A stretch of DNA of 64,000 bases from Mesostigma viride (GCA_009746045.1 RPFO01000276.1:1822619-1886618); one strand, 5' to 3'. Counted from the first letter of the stretch, positions 33,601 to 42,086 are shown. Translations and numbers: made by a program. Notes: a model not told the origin generated them from the letters alone.

Positions 33601-36600
33601 GCTGGTGGCCATCGTCATCGCGTTCCTTGAGGTGAGCCGGTGATGTCCGTTTATAAATTGTGCCCGTGTATGGGTGGTGTCCATGTATGGGAGCGTGTGA
33701 CAAATGGTGGATGGATGGATAGGATAATCACGCCTCCAGAAGATGCAATGCTTTGGACCACTGGGTGGGCCTGCTGGGGTAGGTCCACAGTGCAACGTTC
33801 CCTGTTGGCCGGCACGCATACAGATGCCAATGGTGGACACCCGTCTTGTGCCGTATAGCTAACAGCCGCCCCATACATATCGCCCGTCCCATGCGCACTG
33901 CCGTGTCCCTTGACGGGCAGGTCCGGCTGGGCGTGTGGAAACTGTGCACGCACACGCGGCGTCCCTTTGCCGAGCGTGCGCGCGGACTGGGCCCCCTGTG
34001 GCAGGCCGCGCTTGCAGGCATGGCGCTCGCGGGGGTGGCCAACCACGCGTTCATCGTGGGCGTGTCCAGCAACACGATCAAGGAGTACTTCTTCCCCGGC
34101 ATATCCACGTGGCAGCGCGTGGCCGCCGCCTTCCTGGCCATCACCGCGGTCCTGCTGGCGTACGCGGTGTACACCACCTTCAGCACCGTGCGCGACCCGT
34201 TGCTCGAGGCGCTGGAGCAGAAGGAGCCGCTCAGGTGGGTGAGGGAGGCAGGGGAAGAGACGTAGAGGCAGGGGAGGAAAGGAAGGCAGGGAAGGGGAGG
34301 GATGCTTGGCGGGCCTGGCCGGTCGATGGTTTCAGGTCAAGGAAGATGGCAGACCTTGCGACAAATTGGCTGCAATCGTTCGATTGCCCCAGCTAGCCTG
34401 CCATAGTTTGGTGTCTGTCACAGTCATCCACCGTAGCCATGTGATGTCCCTATACATGTATTGGAGTGCATACCACGGTAGAGAATCGCGCTGCTTCTCT
34501 CTTGTGGATGTTGTGTTATCGCTCACCCAGCTGGCCTGGCCGTGCGGTTGTTGCGGGGGGTGATTGGCTGCCATCGGATGCCTGCGGAGCCGTAGCGTGC
34601 TTGTGGCACAACACCCACGGGAGGGGTAGGCATGCGGGGGACAGACACGCATCACACAGCACTGCACCACACTGGGTGTCACCCTGGTATGCGCCGCACC
34701 GTTCATTATGGTGGTAGAATAGGATAGGAATCCTCAGAGAAGTAGAATAGGTGGCCTCAGGGATGTCGTGAATGCATGAGGGACAGTTTCTTTAGGGATG
34801 GGGCAAAGGAGCACAGTTGGGAAAACCAAGGTCACTGTGGATGGCATCGGATTGGGGGAGAAGGTAGGCTTGATCACCACTTCTCTCTGCACACAACAGT
34901 CATAGTAGCATACTCGCATGGTACTGCTGTGCCCCCTACTTCATGTGGCTGGTCCCCCTTGTCCCCCTCGTCCTGGCCCCTTGTCCACCCCCCTGCAGGT
35001 TTGTGCGCGACGCCTACCGCATTGGCCACCAGCTGCGGGAGATGCGCTACCGCATGATGCACCGGTCGCCAGGGACCACCTTTGAGCAAGTGTGCGCCGC
35101 GCAGGGGGTGGACCCGGTGTCGGCCTACCGCTACCTCATGGTGCGTGCGTATCGTCGCTCTCTGATGTCCCGTGTATTATCCCGGGTCTATTATCCCGTG
35201 TCTATTCCTGTGACTGCAGCTCTGAGAGGCGTCTCCAGGCGACCCTTGTGGACATCACACTCATGGTTATTCTTCGGCGGATGTCGAGGCATCCGGCTTC
35301 CTGTGGGGTCCTGGTGGGATGCTTTGCGAGTCATCAAAGTTCTTCCTGTCATGGAAGTTGAATGCTTTTTTTATCCTAGAATCAAATCTGGCATGAGCAT
35401 CTACCAATCGCTGTTGCTGAGGGGAGTCACGGCCTCTGCGGCCTGGCATACTCCACGCCAGATGCATCCACGACAGGCCCTTTCAGGCCCGCTTACGACC
35501 ACTTAGTGGTGCCATCTTGTCACCGCTGGCCTGAGACAGCGTGACCTGCCTTGAATGATGGGGAGCTTCATCCTTGCCCCGTGTGATGCATGTGTGCAAT
35601 TGCGGGTATAATTTGCACGTGCAATTGTGTAGGTATGGGTGGGTCTTTGTGTGCACACATACGTCTCATGCATATGTCGGCTGCCTCATCCATGTGTGGT
35701 TGTCTGGTTGTGTACATGTCTACGTGTGTGCGTTTGTGTGATGTCCGCCAGCTCACGCGGTTCCTCGACTCGCTGCCCCAAGCGGAGCGCCGCATGATGC
35801 TGGTGGACGACACGACCACCATCCAGGCGATGGTCACCAAGGTGCTGCTGCGCAAGCTAAGCGGGCAGTGGGTGGACGCGGGTGAGCGGCCCACGCTCGA
35901 GGGCCTGCTACTCGACATCATGCCCAACACCAATGTGCGGCAGACCTACGTGCTGGGCAAGGCGCTGAGGGAGACGGCATTCCGGCTATGGGCCGCACAG
36001 GGCAGCGCGATGGCGGGGGGGGTAGCAGCACAGGGGGCGGCGCCAGTGGTCAAACCGAGCGGCGCGCACATGGCGGCGATCCTGCACGGCGTGCGGCACT
36101 TTGCGTGCATCGAGCACGACTGCACCCTCGCACAGGCTGAACGCGCGCTCCTGCTGGTGCGATTCGTGGACGCGCAGGCGGCCAACCCCTGGGACAAGAT
36201 CAACGAGCTGCGCCAGCTGTACCCGTCCGGGTTGCCCGAGGTGCTCAACATGATCGGGTTTGAGATGCGGGGTGACGCGGGGGAGCCCTCGCCCGCGCGG
36301 CTGGGGCCGCTGGTGGAACCGCTCGCGCTTGCCCGGCAGGCGTACGCCAAGGGTGCAGTTGTGCGGCGCAAGATGTACGAATTCTGGCTGTTCGACAAGG
36401 CGCAGGGATTTGATGAGCTCGTCTGGAAGGTGAGCGCACCAGCGACGGCTTCGCAACCTGTCGGCTTCCAGTTTCATAAGCATTGGCGATGATGGCTCCT
36501 TATTATGCTTTCTCCCTACTCAATGCCTTTTACCTTTTATTTTCATGATCAGTAGTTTCGCTTCTTTTCCTACACTATGCAATTTTATTTCATATTCAGC

Positions 36601-37390
36601 AGCTGCAGCACTGGCTGCGTGGCTAGGTTATCTGCCACATGCGCAGGTGTGCTTGATCGTTTTCCAACCTATCCTTGTGCTTGCCAGACAGCTCTTCCTC
36701 TCGCATGTTCTTATTGGCAAACCGATGGAATATACTTGTTTTCTTACACTCGCACGTATGTGCGACGAGCTTCACATGCTGCATTGTTTCTTCTGCAGGT
36801 GTGCTACGACACGGGAGACGTCCCGTCCCATCTGCAGAGATGCCTTCTCATCAAGGTGGGTTATGCTGTTTATATTCAGACATTGTTCATTGATTCCTGT
36901 GAGCTTTGATTTGGCCACCAACTTCCGGCGCTTTGTCATCCCGTTTTTTGCATTTCGTGATCCCATCACTGAACATGCCTTCTCTGCATCAAGTCGCATT
37001 TTTTTGCTAAGGGCCTCAGGGCTGCCAACTTGAGCGTTGCACAATAATTGGACGCCCCATGTCACGCATTAATAAGGACACTGGCGTGACTGCTATAGTA
37101 TCTTCTGGTTGATTGACAGCAAAAGGTTGATGTGGTGGTCTACATGTGCGGTTGCATTTGTACATTTTGGGTTGGATGCGCAGCGGTACTGCGACACCCT
37201 CAATGAACGGAAGCGCAAAGACCTTCTGGATTTCGCGAGAACGACGACGCTCAGCATGGTCGGCGCTATCCAACAGTTGATAAATGCAGGAGAATGGAAG
37301 GACCCAGGGGAGCCAAGTTTCCGCACCTACGTCCCGCCCATCGTGTCTGCCCAAGATGATGGTCAACCAGCATCAGATGATGAGCTATGA
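21460..37390 (+). CDS. EF-hand / ankyrin-repeat / anoctamin (TMEM16-like) membrane protein, about 21 exons
   Basis: Predicted multi-pass membrane protein of about 1,920 residues. Order: N-terminal EF-hand pair region (exons 1-2), disordered Ser/Pro linker and ankyrin repeats (exons 3-7), an anoctamin-type N-terminal domain (exons 7-9), the anoctamin membrane domain of about ten helices (exons 10-17), and a long C-terminal cytosolic domain of about 390 residues (exons 18-21) that I do not recognise. Anoctamin family members are calcium-activated chloride channels or lipid scramblases; which applies here cannot be told. Membrane-domain hallmarks are GYFGHKVAFAVSFL, LVTFASLFYYAYG, FGLLTMFGAVWPLAPLVA and LGPLWQAALAGMALAGVAN. 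Exon phases close except at exon 13. It is transcribed divergently from the flagellar dynein gene, which allows, but does not prove, a ciliary role. Confidence 0.82.
22381..22668 (+). CDS. Anoctamin-like gene exon 2: canonical EF-hand
   Basis: The acceptor is gtacgtcag|GAGATG and the donor CACCTGCAG|gtgggt. It encodes LFAAFDVDAHGDITFEEFV, a 12-residue EF-hand loop with D at positions 1 and 3, G at 6, I at 8 and E at 12, so calcium binding is likely. Confidence 0.85.
23379..24101 (+). CDS. Anoctamin-like gene exon 3: linker and ankyrin repeats
   Basis: The acceptor is acccttccag|CTCGTG. It encodes a Ser/Pro-rich linker (RSGYLSPRVAASQLSPR), then ankyrin repeats (HRAAEAGEAEEVARLLD; TPLHLAARFGHVPVVEVLL; TALQIAVLYGREAVVKLLL). 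The best exon end is GACGCGCAG|gcaagt at 24101, a GC donor with otherwise perfect consensus. It joins in phase to GKSAVHIAA of exon 4. Confidence 0.85.
24543..24818 (+). CDS. Anoctamin-like gene exon 4: ankyrin repeats
   Basis: The acceptor is cgtgctcacag|GGCAAG and the donor CAGAAG|gtaggc. It encodes SAVHIAATEGRVRELRLL, GNTPLHSLAAADNW and GETALLVAARHGGFQVA: three ankyrin-type helices with the T-P-L-H signature. Confidence 0.9.
25139..25330 (+). CDS. Anoctamin-like gene exon 5: ankyrin repeats
   Basis: The acceptor is accgtcccag|CTGCTT and the donor AACATCAAG|gtgggt. It encodes LLELGADPNATDVLG, VLHAAVMHPDNEAAVKLLL and RAPLHSCVATRN. The donor sequence is copied in the following intron. Confidence 0.9.
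25331..25450. repeat. Degenerate copies of the exon 5 splice donor
   Basis: The junction AACATCAAG|gtgggtcgag is echoed by AAGATGggtgggtcgag, AACATCCACgtgggccaag and AAGATCAAAgtgggctgg in the first 70 bp of the intron, and more weakly by AACTTCAGGgtcgg further on. The period is about 25-28 bp. Confidence 0.75.
25885..25962 (+). CDS. Anoctamin-like gene exon 6: ankyrin repeat
   Basis: The acceptor is gcgccatgcag|ATCCTC and the donor CTCCACAAG|gtaagc. It has 26 codons encoding ILKALLSADANPNLQEHG and LTPLHK, half of an ankyrin repeat, in phase with exons 5 and 7. Confidence 0.85.
26515..26937 (+). CDS. Anoctamin-like gene exon 7: last ankyrin repeat and start of next domain
   Basis: The acceptor is gcggatgccag|TGCGTG and the donor GACCAG|gtgggc. 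It begins with an ankyrin helix (NWLAGVELLVSLE, HGCSPLDYARV), then VPFILGLVFYEGRFHRMGG and a basic helix (VGRRVLAERERLGVVDKAG). The latter probably belongs to the cytosolic N-terminal domain of anoctamins, but this is not certain. The intron ahead (25,963-26,514) shows nothing else. Confidence 0.8.
27731..27799 (+). CDS. Anoctamin-like gene exon 8
   Basis: The acceptor is ctgggcgcag|TACTCC and the donor CGGCTACAG|gtaagg. It has 23 codons encoding YSLLRVGAPLFRLQQEAMKM, which resembles the I-G-A-P-x-x-x-L-x-x-x-A-E segment of anoctamin N-terminal domains. Confidence 0.78.
28118..28208. repeat. 11-bp CCCACCCTCCT tandem array forming an extended polypyrimidine tract
   Basis: About eight units of CCCACCCTCCT end 55 bp before the exon 9 acceptor, followed by a run of C. 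It lies at the usual place of the polypyrimidine tract of the intron. Confidence 0.9.
28264..28736 (+). CDS. Anoctamin-like gene exon 9: cytosolic domain before TM1
   Basis: The acceptor is cgccgcag|GTGCGC and the donor GCCGGCGG|gtgcgt, phase 2. It encodes LPERQQIMLHLVQ, then VVHDLVVLHD, a match to the f-P-L-H-D motif of anoctamins, and LWTLRQLRSAAF. It joins exon 10 at a Gly codon. Confidence 0.82.
29431..29896 (+). CDS. Anoctamin-like gene exon 10: TM1-TM2
   Basis: The acceptor is ggcatccgcag|CAAGAC and the donor TTTGTG|gtgcgt. It contains LPGYFGHKVAFAVSFLSF, the family hallmark Y-F-G-x-K before TM1, a second hydrophobic helix (LMFALAAFMAFWGML) and REGQLAVQWGV, matching k-R-x-x-x-x-L-A-x-x-W. 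Confidence 0.92.
30182..30435 (+). CDS. Anoctamin-like gene exon 11: TM3
   Basis: The acceptor is gctgcccgcag|GACCGC and the donor GCAGAAAG|gtaacg, phase 2. After a short cytosolic piece (DRNPAAHPW, E-R-N-P-like) there is a long hydrophobic helix, AVLALITLPGILVMAALMGG and LIYLGIWIMD, fitting anoctamin TM3. Confidence 0.88.
30966..31554 (+). CDS. Anoctamin-like gene exon 12: TM4-TM6
   Basis: The acceptor is ctgtcaccag|CGGCAA and the donor CACGAGT|gtaagt. Helices: AYAGIIWLLNQVGERIAL, NLAVTALLLRSLVTFASLFY and LAAILIVGELLDLAVLYAWP. An Arg/Gly/Ser-rich cytosolic loop follows, much longer than in animal anoctamins. Confidence 0.9.
31742..31765 (+). CDS. Anoctamin-like gene exon 13 (uncertain limits)
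   Basis: The acceptor ggccaccag|GTAGAG is good and the short peptide VELQLELD resembles the V-E-x-x-L segment before TM7. The frame of exon 14 requires a phase-0 end here, giving the weak donor GAC|gtggcc at 31765. A stronger consensus donor (CCCTGG|gtgagc at 31823) leaves the frame closed by a stop in exon 14. A micro-exon or sequence error is possible. Confidence 0.35.
32072..32179 (+). CDS. Anoctamin-like gene exon 14: loop
   Basis: The acceptor is cacccacccag|CTGGCC and the donor GCATCGGCG|gtaagg. It has 36 codons (LAMAVLKSNASGFAHPATPV, PLLPSPASA) of a polar loop between TM6 and TM7, not conserved in the family. Confidence 0.6.
32709..32828 (+). CDS. Anoctamin-like gene exon 15: loop into TM7
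   Basis: The acceptor is caggcccag|GATGCG and the donor GTGGTGCTG|gtaggt. It is a polar, Ser-rich loop ending SHTLELARAVVL, which continues into FGLLTMFG. It corresponds to the E-x-M-x-x-x-F-G entry of anoctamin TM7. Confidence 0.82.
32829..32880. repeat. Single tandem copy of the exon 15 splice donor
   Basis: The real junction GTGGTGCTG|gtaggt ends exon 15, and an exact copy GTGGTGCTGgtaggt lies at about 32,864-32,878, 44 bp into the intron. Confidence 0.85.
33557..33631 (+). CDS. Anoctamin-like gene exon 16: TM7
   Basis: The acceptor is ttccccag|TTTGGC and the donor CTTGAG|gtgagc. It has 25 codons, FGLLTMFGAVWPLAPLVAIV + IAFLE, the most conserved anoctamin helix (F-G-y-v-t-l-F ... P-L-A-P-L). 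The intron ahead (32,829-33,556) has no other feature. Confidence 0.93.
33921..34234 (+). CDS. Anoctamin-like gene exon 17: TM8-TM10
   Basis: The acceptor is gacgggcag|GTCCGG and the donor CCGCTCAG|gtgggt, phase 2. It starts VRLGVWKLCTHTRRPFAERA (family E-I-R-L-D-A ... R-R-P), then ALAGMALAGVANHAFIVG and RVAAAFLAITAVLLAYAVY, the last helices of the membrane domain. Confidence 0.92.
34999..35140 (+). CDS. Anoctamin-like gene exon 18: C-terminal domain
   Basis: The acceptor is cccctgcag|GTTTGT and the donor CTCATG|gtgcgt. It encodes RFVRDAYRIGHQLREMRYRM, a helical basic segment after the last TM. No known domain recognised. The preceding intron (34,235-34,998) holds nothing else. Confidence 0.78.
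35752..36429 (+). CDS. Anoctamin-like gene exon 19: C-terminal domain
   Basis: The acceptor is atgtccgccag|CTCACG and the donor GTCTGGAAG|gtgagc. It has 226 codons, mostly helical and Ala/Arg/Leu-rich (TRFLDSLPQAERRMMLVDD; LARQAYAKGAVVRRKMYEFW). I do not recognise the fold. Codon use is strongly GC3-biased like the other exons, so it is genuinely coding. Confidence 0.82.
36799..36855 (+). CDS. Anoctamin-like gene exon 20
   Basis: The acceptor is gtttcttctgcag|GTGTGC and the donor CTCATCAAG|gtgggt. It is a 19-codon micro-exon (VCYDTGDVPSHLQRCLLIK) that fits phase on both sides. Confidence 0.7.
37184..37390 (+). CDS. Anoctamin-like gene exon 21 and stop codon
   Basis: The acceptor is tggatgcgcag|CGGTAC. 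It encodes NERKRKDLLDFARTTTLSMV and an acidic end (ASDDEL), then TGA at 37388-37390. Less GC-biased than the other exons. The 300 bp downstream, to the first LINE copy, contain nothing recognisable. Confidence 0.75.
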   Translation, partial: RYCDTLNERKRKDLLDFARTTTLSMVGAIQQLINAGEWKDPGEPSFRTYVPPIVSAQDDGQPASDDEL

Positions 37391-37699
37391 TTTGAAACCA
37401 CCCATGGGCCATTGGGGAATTGTCTTCAACTCTCCGGCCCTGATTCTGCCTTGAATCGGCATCCTTGACAATGTTTTGGTGACACAAGTATCTTCCTATT
37501 TATTTCTTATGCCATAAAATGGAGCCAGGCGTGAGGCAACGGCTTTCATCATATGATTCGGTCTTTGGCCACCAATGACGAATGGAGTTGCCTCCTCCAT
37601 TTAGTGCCAAATATGTGCACATACTAAACCTGGTGTGTGAGACAACTTGTATTATACGGTTTGAAAACAAAGTGCATGATCAAACAGGATGTGTTCAGT

Positions 37700-38214
37700 C
37701 CCCAGCTGCGAGGCTGACGTGGACCATCGCATCTCCCTCGCCTGGCACGCACTCTGCCAATATAAAGCCCTCTGGCGCAAGCCCTTGGGCAAGCTAGAGA
37801 ACCAGCACCAAAGCAGCGGCGCCTGCAGCTAGTAGGGCACTTAGCTCGCACCAACCAGGTAGACACCTCATGTGGCCCCTCCGCAGGGCTGCGACCAGCT
37901 CAGCCTGGCATGCAGGCACCTCCTCACATGGAACAGGCCCAGCAATGCTAGACGCCGCAAGGCCTGCACTTTCAAAGAACAGCTAGTAGAGGACATGGGG
38001 GGCCTAGGCCTCTCCGTGATTTGGAACAAGATGATGGACAAGGCCAAGTGGGCTCAGCAGGTCATTGAGGATAACGACCCCCCTCCAGTGGGGAATTAGC
38101 GCCCGCGTGTTTGCAAACGCGGGAAGCATGCTAGACAAGAACCCTAGGGTCGAGGGCACCATAGACATAGATCGAGGTAGATTGTTTTTGTAGATAGATT
38201 AGACCGGTAGGATT
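37700..38214 (+). mobile_element. 5'-truncated LINE, family 1, copy 1 (3' end with CATC tail)
   Basis: Aligns with the copies at 39.95 and 40.6-41.6 kb (HRISLAWHAL, then HLLTWNRPSNARRRK, GLSVIWNKMMDKAKW). An internal deletion relative to copy 3 removes the YGAETWTL segment. The 3' UTR (ACCGGTAGGATTGCGTGT) runs straight into a long (CATC)n tract, as expected for a LINE with a microsatellite tail. Pieces of reverse transcriptase C-terminus only; non-functional. Confidence 0.75.
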
Positions 38215-38853
38215 GCGTGTACCCATCCATCCATCCATCCATCCATCCATCCATCCATCCATCCATCCATCCATCCATCCATCCATCCATCCATCCATCC
38301 ATCCATCCATCCATCCATCCATCCATCCATCCATCCATCCATCCATCCATCCATCCATCCATCCATCCGCATCCACCCATCCATCCATCTGGACATACAT
38401 ACATACATACATACATACATACATACATACATACATACATACATACATACATACATACATACATACATACATACATACATACATACATACATACATACAT
38501 ACATACATACATACATACATACATACATACATACATACATACATACATACATACATACATACATACATACATACATACATACATACATACATACATACAT
38601 ACATACATACATACATACATACATACATACATACATACATACATCCGCATCCATCCATCCGTCCGTCCGTCTGTCCGTCCGTCCGTCCGTCCGTCCGTCC
38701 GTCCGTCCGTCCATCCATCCATCCATCCATCCATCCATCCATCCATCCATCCATCCATCCATCCATCCATCCATCCATCCATCCATCCATCCATCCATCC
38801 ATCCATCCATCCATCCATCCATCCATCCATCCATCCATCCATGCATGCATGCA
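38215..38853. repeat. Compound tetranucleotide tract (CATC)n-(CATA)n-(CGTC)n-(CATC)n
   Basis: (CATC) to about 38,368; a short interruption; pure (CATA/ACAT) from about 38,393 to 38,644; CCGCATC; (CGTC) to about 38,710; (CATC) again to about 38,843; and three CATG units. It starts where the LINE copy 1 3' UTR ends, so it probably grew from the LINE tail. ORFs over it ([24 protein letters not shown]) are artefacts. Confidence 0.95.
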
Positions 38854-38874
38854 TCCATCAGGATGCTGGCGACC

Positions 38875-39418
38875 TCCCGCCGCTCAGGCGGACCTGCTGC
38901 GGTCAGCGACCGCCTCCACCACCGACGCCACCATCGCCACAAAGCTCCAGGAGCTGGAGGACCACCGCCAGGCCCAGCAACGGGAGGTCACCGACCGCGC
39001 TCGCCGCGAGTGCCGAGTGGTGCTACGTCGCTTCCCCCAGAAGCCAGGTGAGACGTCAACCTCTCTTGCTGACGAGCTCAAGAACCAGCTTCTTACCCTC
39101 ATGGGCCTGGTAGGTGAGGTAGAACTGCGTGGGTGCCACCGCCTTCCCCACTCACGGGACAAGGCGGCTCCCCCACCAGTCCTACTCACCTAGTTCCCCT
39201 CCCCTGAGGATAAGCAGCGGTTCCTCTCTCGTCGCAAGCGGTTGCACGACCTCACCTGGACGCTGGATGACGACCTCACCCCCGCTCAGCAACAGCAGCG
39301 ACGCGACCTGTGGCCGGAATACCTCCGCCATAAGCAGGACCCCCAGAAGCCCAAGGTGTACTGGAGGGGCGGGGACCTGATGATCAACCACAAGATGTGG
39401 ACGCCCCCAGCGGGCTAG
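38875..39418 (+). pseudogene. LINE family 2 ORF1 relic, copy A
   Basis: Frame with [30 protein letters not shown] (coiled coil), then after an in-frame stop at 39191-39193 PEDKQRFLSRRKRLHDL, DDDLTPAQQQQRRDLWPEYL and WRGGDLMINHK, ending TAG at 39416-39418. The d-L-T-p-x-q-x-x-x-R-x-x-L ... R-G ... i-N pattern is typical of LINE ORF1 RNA-binding proteins. The 5' end is missing. A longer copy lies at 50.99-52.41 kb on the minus strand. Confidence 0.7.
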
Positions 39419-39845
39419 AATAGCAATAGCCCTAGCTTGTAACCATTGGCGTCACTGCCGCTAAGGCAGCCATGCCTACTAGAATGTTGCCTAGCTGTGC
39501 CAACACACCTAGTCCCGTGCCGCCAACGCACGGTACACAACCAGCCATAGCCTTAGCCTAGTCCTACAGCCATGCTACGCCTTGGCTATGTTCAGATTAC
39601 CTGCCCACGCTCCTTGCTATGATATGCTCACATGGGTCTTATTGCACCCACAGTTTGCCGGATCGTTAGCCTGTCCTTTTAGCTAGCCGCGCCCGATTGC
39701 AGCTGTGGCATGCCTTTGGCATGAAGGAGACTGGGGGTCTCTGCCCTTTCTCCTGTAGTGCACACACAGGGATTAAAAGCACTGCTTCGGTGCTCCGTGA
39801 CTCCCCAACGGGAGCACGAGTTTAATTAATTAATTAATTAATCCA
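39419..39845 (+). mobile_element. LINE family 2 3' UTR with TTAA tail, copy A
   Basis: Follows the ORF1 stop directly, with no ORF2 between. It ends with a hairpin-rich stretch (GCACTGCTTCGGTGC; CTCCGTGACTCCCCAACGGGAGCACG) and a (TTAA)n tail at about 39,818-39,842. An inverted copy lies at 49.47-49.93 kb. A short degenerate repeat of the tail follows to 39,910. Confidence 0.65.
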
Positions 39846-39944
39846 TCAGGGTTGCTGCTTCGTGACGTACTCCACCACGGGAGCACGAGTTTCATTAAGT
39901 AATTAATTAGAGAAACAGGACCTGTTTAAGGTCCTGGTCCCCCC

Positions 39945-40512
39945 GCTTCGATCTCGTATGGGGCCGAGACGTGGACCCTCACAACCGACCTTGCGAAAAA
40001 GCTGGACGGTGCGGTCACCAACATGCTGCAGTCAATTTTCCGTGTGGGCTGTGCCGCACACGATCGCAAGCAGAACTTGCACATGGGCATGTCACTATCG
40101 CCAGCACCATCAAGCCGCGTATAGACTGCAACTAGTAGGGCACTTAGCTCGCACCGACCAGGTAGACACCCCACGTGGCCTCCCCCCGCAGGGCTGCGAC
40201 GTGCTCAGCCGGGCAGGCACCTCCTCACGTGGAACGGGCCCAGCAATGCTAGACGCCGCAAGGACCGCACTTTCAAGGAGCAGCTAGTACAGGACATGGG
40301 GGGCCTAGGCCTGAGTCTCTGTGATTTGGAAGAAGATTATTATGGTCAAAGCCAAGTGGGCTCAGGTCATGCATATGTAGCTGACAATGACCCCCCCGCA
40401 CCATGCAGTGGGGAAGCCACGTGTTTGCAAGCGCGGTAAGCATGCTAGGCAAGACCTACAGGGTCTATCTCACCCTAGATAGAATAGACCGGTACCTGAT
40501 TGTGTGCACCCA
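39945..40512 (+). mobile_element. 5'-truncated LINE, family 1, copy 2
   Basis: Starts in SYGAETWTLTTDLAKKLDGA, the conserved Y-G-x-E-T-W motif near the C-terminus of RTE/jockey-like reverse transcriptases, then HLLTWNGPSNARRRK and GLGLSL. It ends with ACCGGTACCTGATTGTGTGC and a short (CATC)n tail. Stops and frameshifts break it. Confidence 0.75.
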
Positions 40513-40529
40513 TCCATCCATCAATCGGG

Positions 40530-40626
40530 GTTAATGCTCCGTGACTCCCCAACGGTCCCGTTGGGGAGTCACGGAAACAACACTGGACACAATTAAAAAT
40601 TCGTGCTCCCGAGCACGAGTTTTAAT
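40530..40626. repeat. Two adjacent perfect hairpins
   Basis: CTCCGTGACTCCCCAACGG pairs with its complement across TCC, and ACAATTAAAAATTCGTGCTC pairs with GAGCACGAGTTTTAATTGT. The stem sequences match the end of the family 2 LINE 3' UTR (39,790-39,840), so this may be two such ends placed in inverted orientation. Confidence 0.7.
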
Positions 40627-41608
40627 TGTGTCCTGTGCAGGCGAGCGGTTTGCTCGCATTGTGGGTAGGGAACCCGGGGTGAAGGTCGCCAACAAGTTCT
40701 GGCACGGCGGGGCAGACACGGAGATCTATGCCAACGACGCCACTCCCTCTTCGAGGACACCGGCTGAGCACGTGCAACCATGGCTCGATTGCCTGGCGAT
40801 TGAGGCCCGAGTGCATGGCAGGGCTCGAGGTCAGCAATAAGACAGAGGCCCTGGCGGTCGGGCTCTACTACGACCCGCCAGGCCTCTTCCTCCTTGATAA
40901 TATGGCTCTAATGTCCGGCCCTACCGGCCGGCCCAGCGTTCGGCTGCTGGGCAGCCTACTCCCCAGCTGCGAGACCGACATTGCCAAGCTGGGGTCGGAC
41001 CACCGCATCTCCCTGACTCCCTCGCCTGGCACGCATTTAACCCGGCAATCTAAAGCCCTCTTAATTGCGCAAGCCCCTTGGCAAGCGCGAGAAGCAGGAC
41101 CAGTTTAGCCGACTGGTCCTGGTCCTCCCGTTTCTCACGTAATTGGGGCCGAGACGTGGACCCTCACCGTCGGTTGACCTCGAGAAAATGCTGGACGGCC
41201 GGCCGGCGGTCACCAACATGCTGCAGTCAATTTTCCGTGTGGGCTACTATGCCGCGCACATTCGCAAGGAGGACTTGTACCTAGGCATGCCGCTGTCACC
41301 AGCACCATCAAGCAGCGTAGACTGCAACTAGTAGGGCACTTATTAGCTCGCACCAACCACCAGGTAGAAACATCTCGTGGCCCCCCCGCATGCAGGGCTG
41401 CGACCTAGCTGCTCAGCCGGGCAGGCACCTCGATCCTCACCTGGAACGGGCCCAGCAATTAACGCTAGACGCCGCAAGGCCCGCACGTTCAAGGAGCAGC
41501 TAGTGTCGAGAACATGGAGGCCCTAGGCCTCTCCGTGATTTGGAAAAAGATTATGGACATGTGACACAGCCAAGTGGGCTCAGGTTATAGATGACAATTA
41601 CCCCCCAC
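40627..41608 (+). mobile_element. LINE family 1, copy 3 (5' part; interrupted by LTR retrotransposon)
   Basis: The longest copy: HGGADTEIYANDA, GLEVSNKTEALAVGLY, RLLGSLLPSCETDIAKLG and DHRISL (the K-T-E ... Y-L-G-S ... I ... R-I block of LINE reverse transcriptases), then GAETWTL. It has frameshifts. It breaks off at 41,608 where the LTR element enters and resumes at 49,041. Confidence 0.75.
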
Positions 41609-41986
41609 AGTTAGTCTAAGTCTCCCGCCTGTAGCCTAAGTGGACACGTGCCAGCACCGCCGGCGCCCAATTGGGTACTGGGACGGTGCTGGACTAGAGC
41701 AGTCATGGCATGGACACGTGGCTGTACTCAGTATGTGATGAGCCGGTACCTCAGTACCGGGACTGTAGTTGTCATGCTAGGACTGACTAGATCAGGTTGT
41801 AACTGATAGGTTAGTCCGTCCAGGATCAGTAAGTTAGTTTAACTTACGCAAAGTCTGGCCAGCCATCGTTGACGGCTGGCCAGCAGTATATGTGCCACAT
41901 TATCCTAATGCCAAGGTGTCTCGTCGTTCACACACACACGCCATTTGGCAGTGCCCAAGCATTCCAAGCTCAGTGTGTCCATAACT
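41609..41986 (+). repeat. 5' LTR (378 bp)
   Basis: Starts AGTTAGTCTAAG and ends GTCCATAACT, so the ends form the inverted repeat AGTTA/TAACT in place of the usual TG...CA. It is followed by TGCAAACTCC; no canonical TGG-starting primer binding site is seen there. Confidence 0.93.
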
Positions 41987-42086
41987 TGCAAACTCCAAAA
42001 ACAATACACACGAAAGAACGACGAGCGTTCCCAGCGTTCATTTCGCAAAAAAACCCATTCCATCTTTTACCCATCTTTTTGTACCA

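Noticed and set aside
37391-37700. Extra downstream exon or polyadenylation signal of the anoctamin-like gene
   Set aside because: No TGTAA or AATAAA in a convincing place and no open frame; only AT-rich sequence before the LINE copy.
38131-39113. Open frames of 230-330 codons with IHPS, HTYI or MDGW repeats
   Set aside because: Artefacts of the tetranucleotide tract; all frames of the repeat lack stops.
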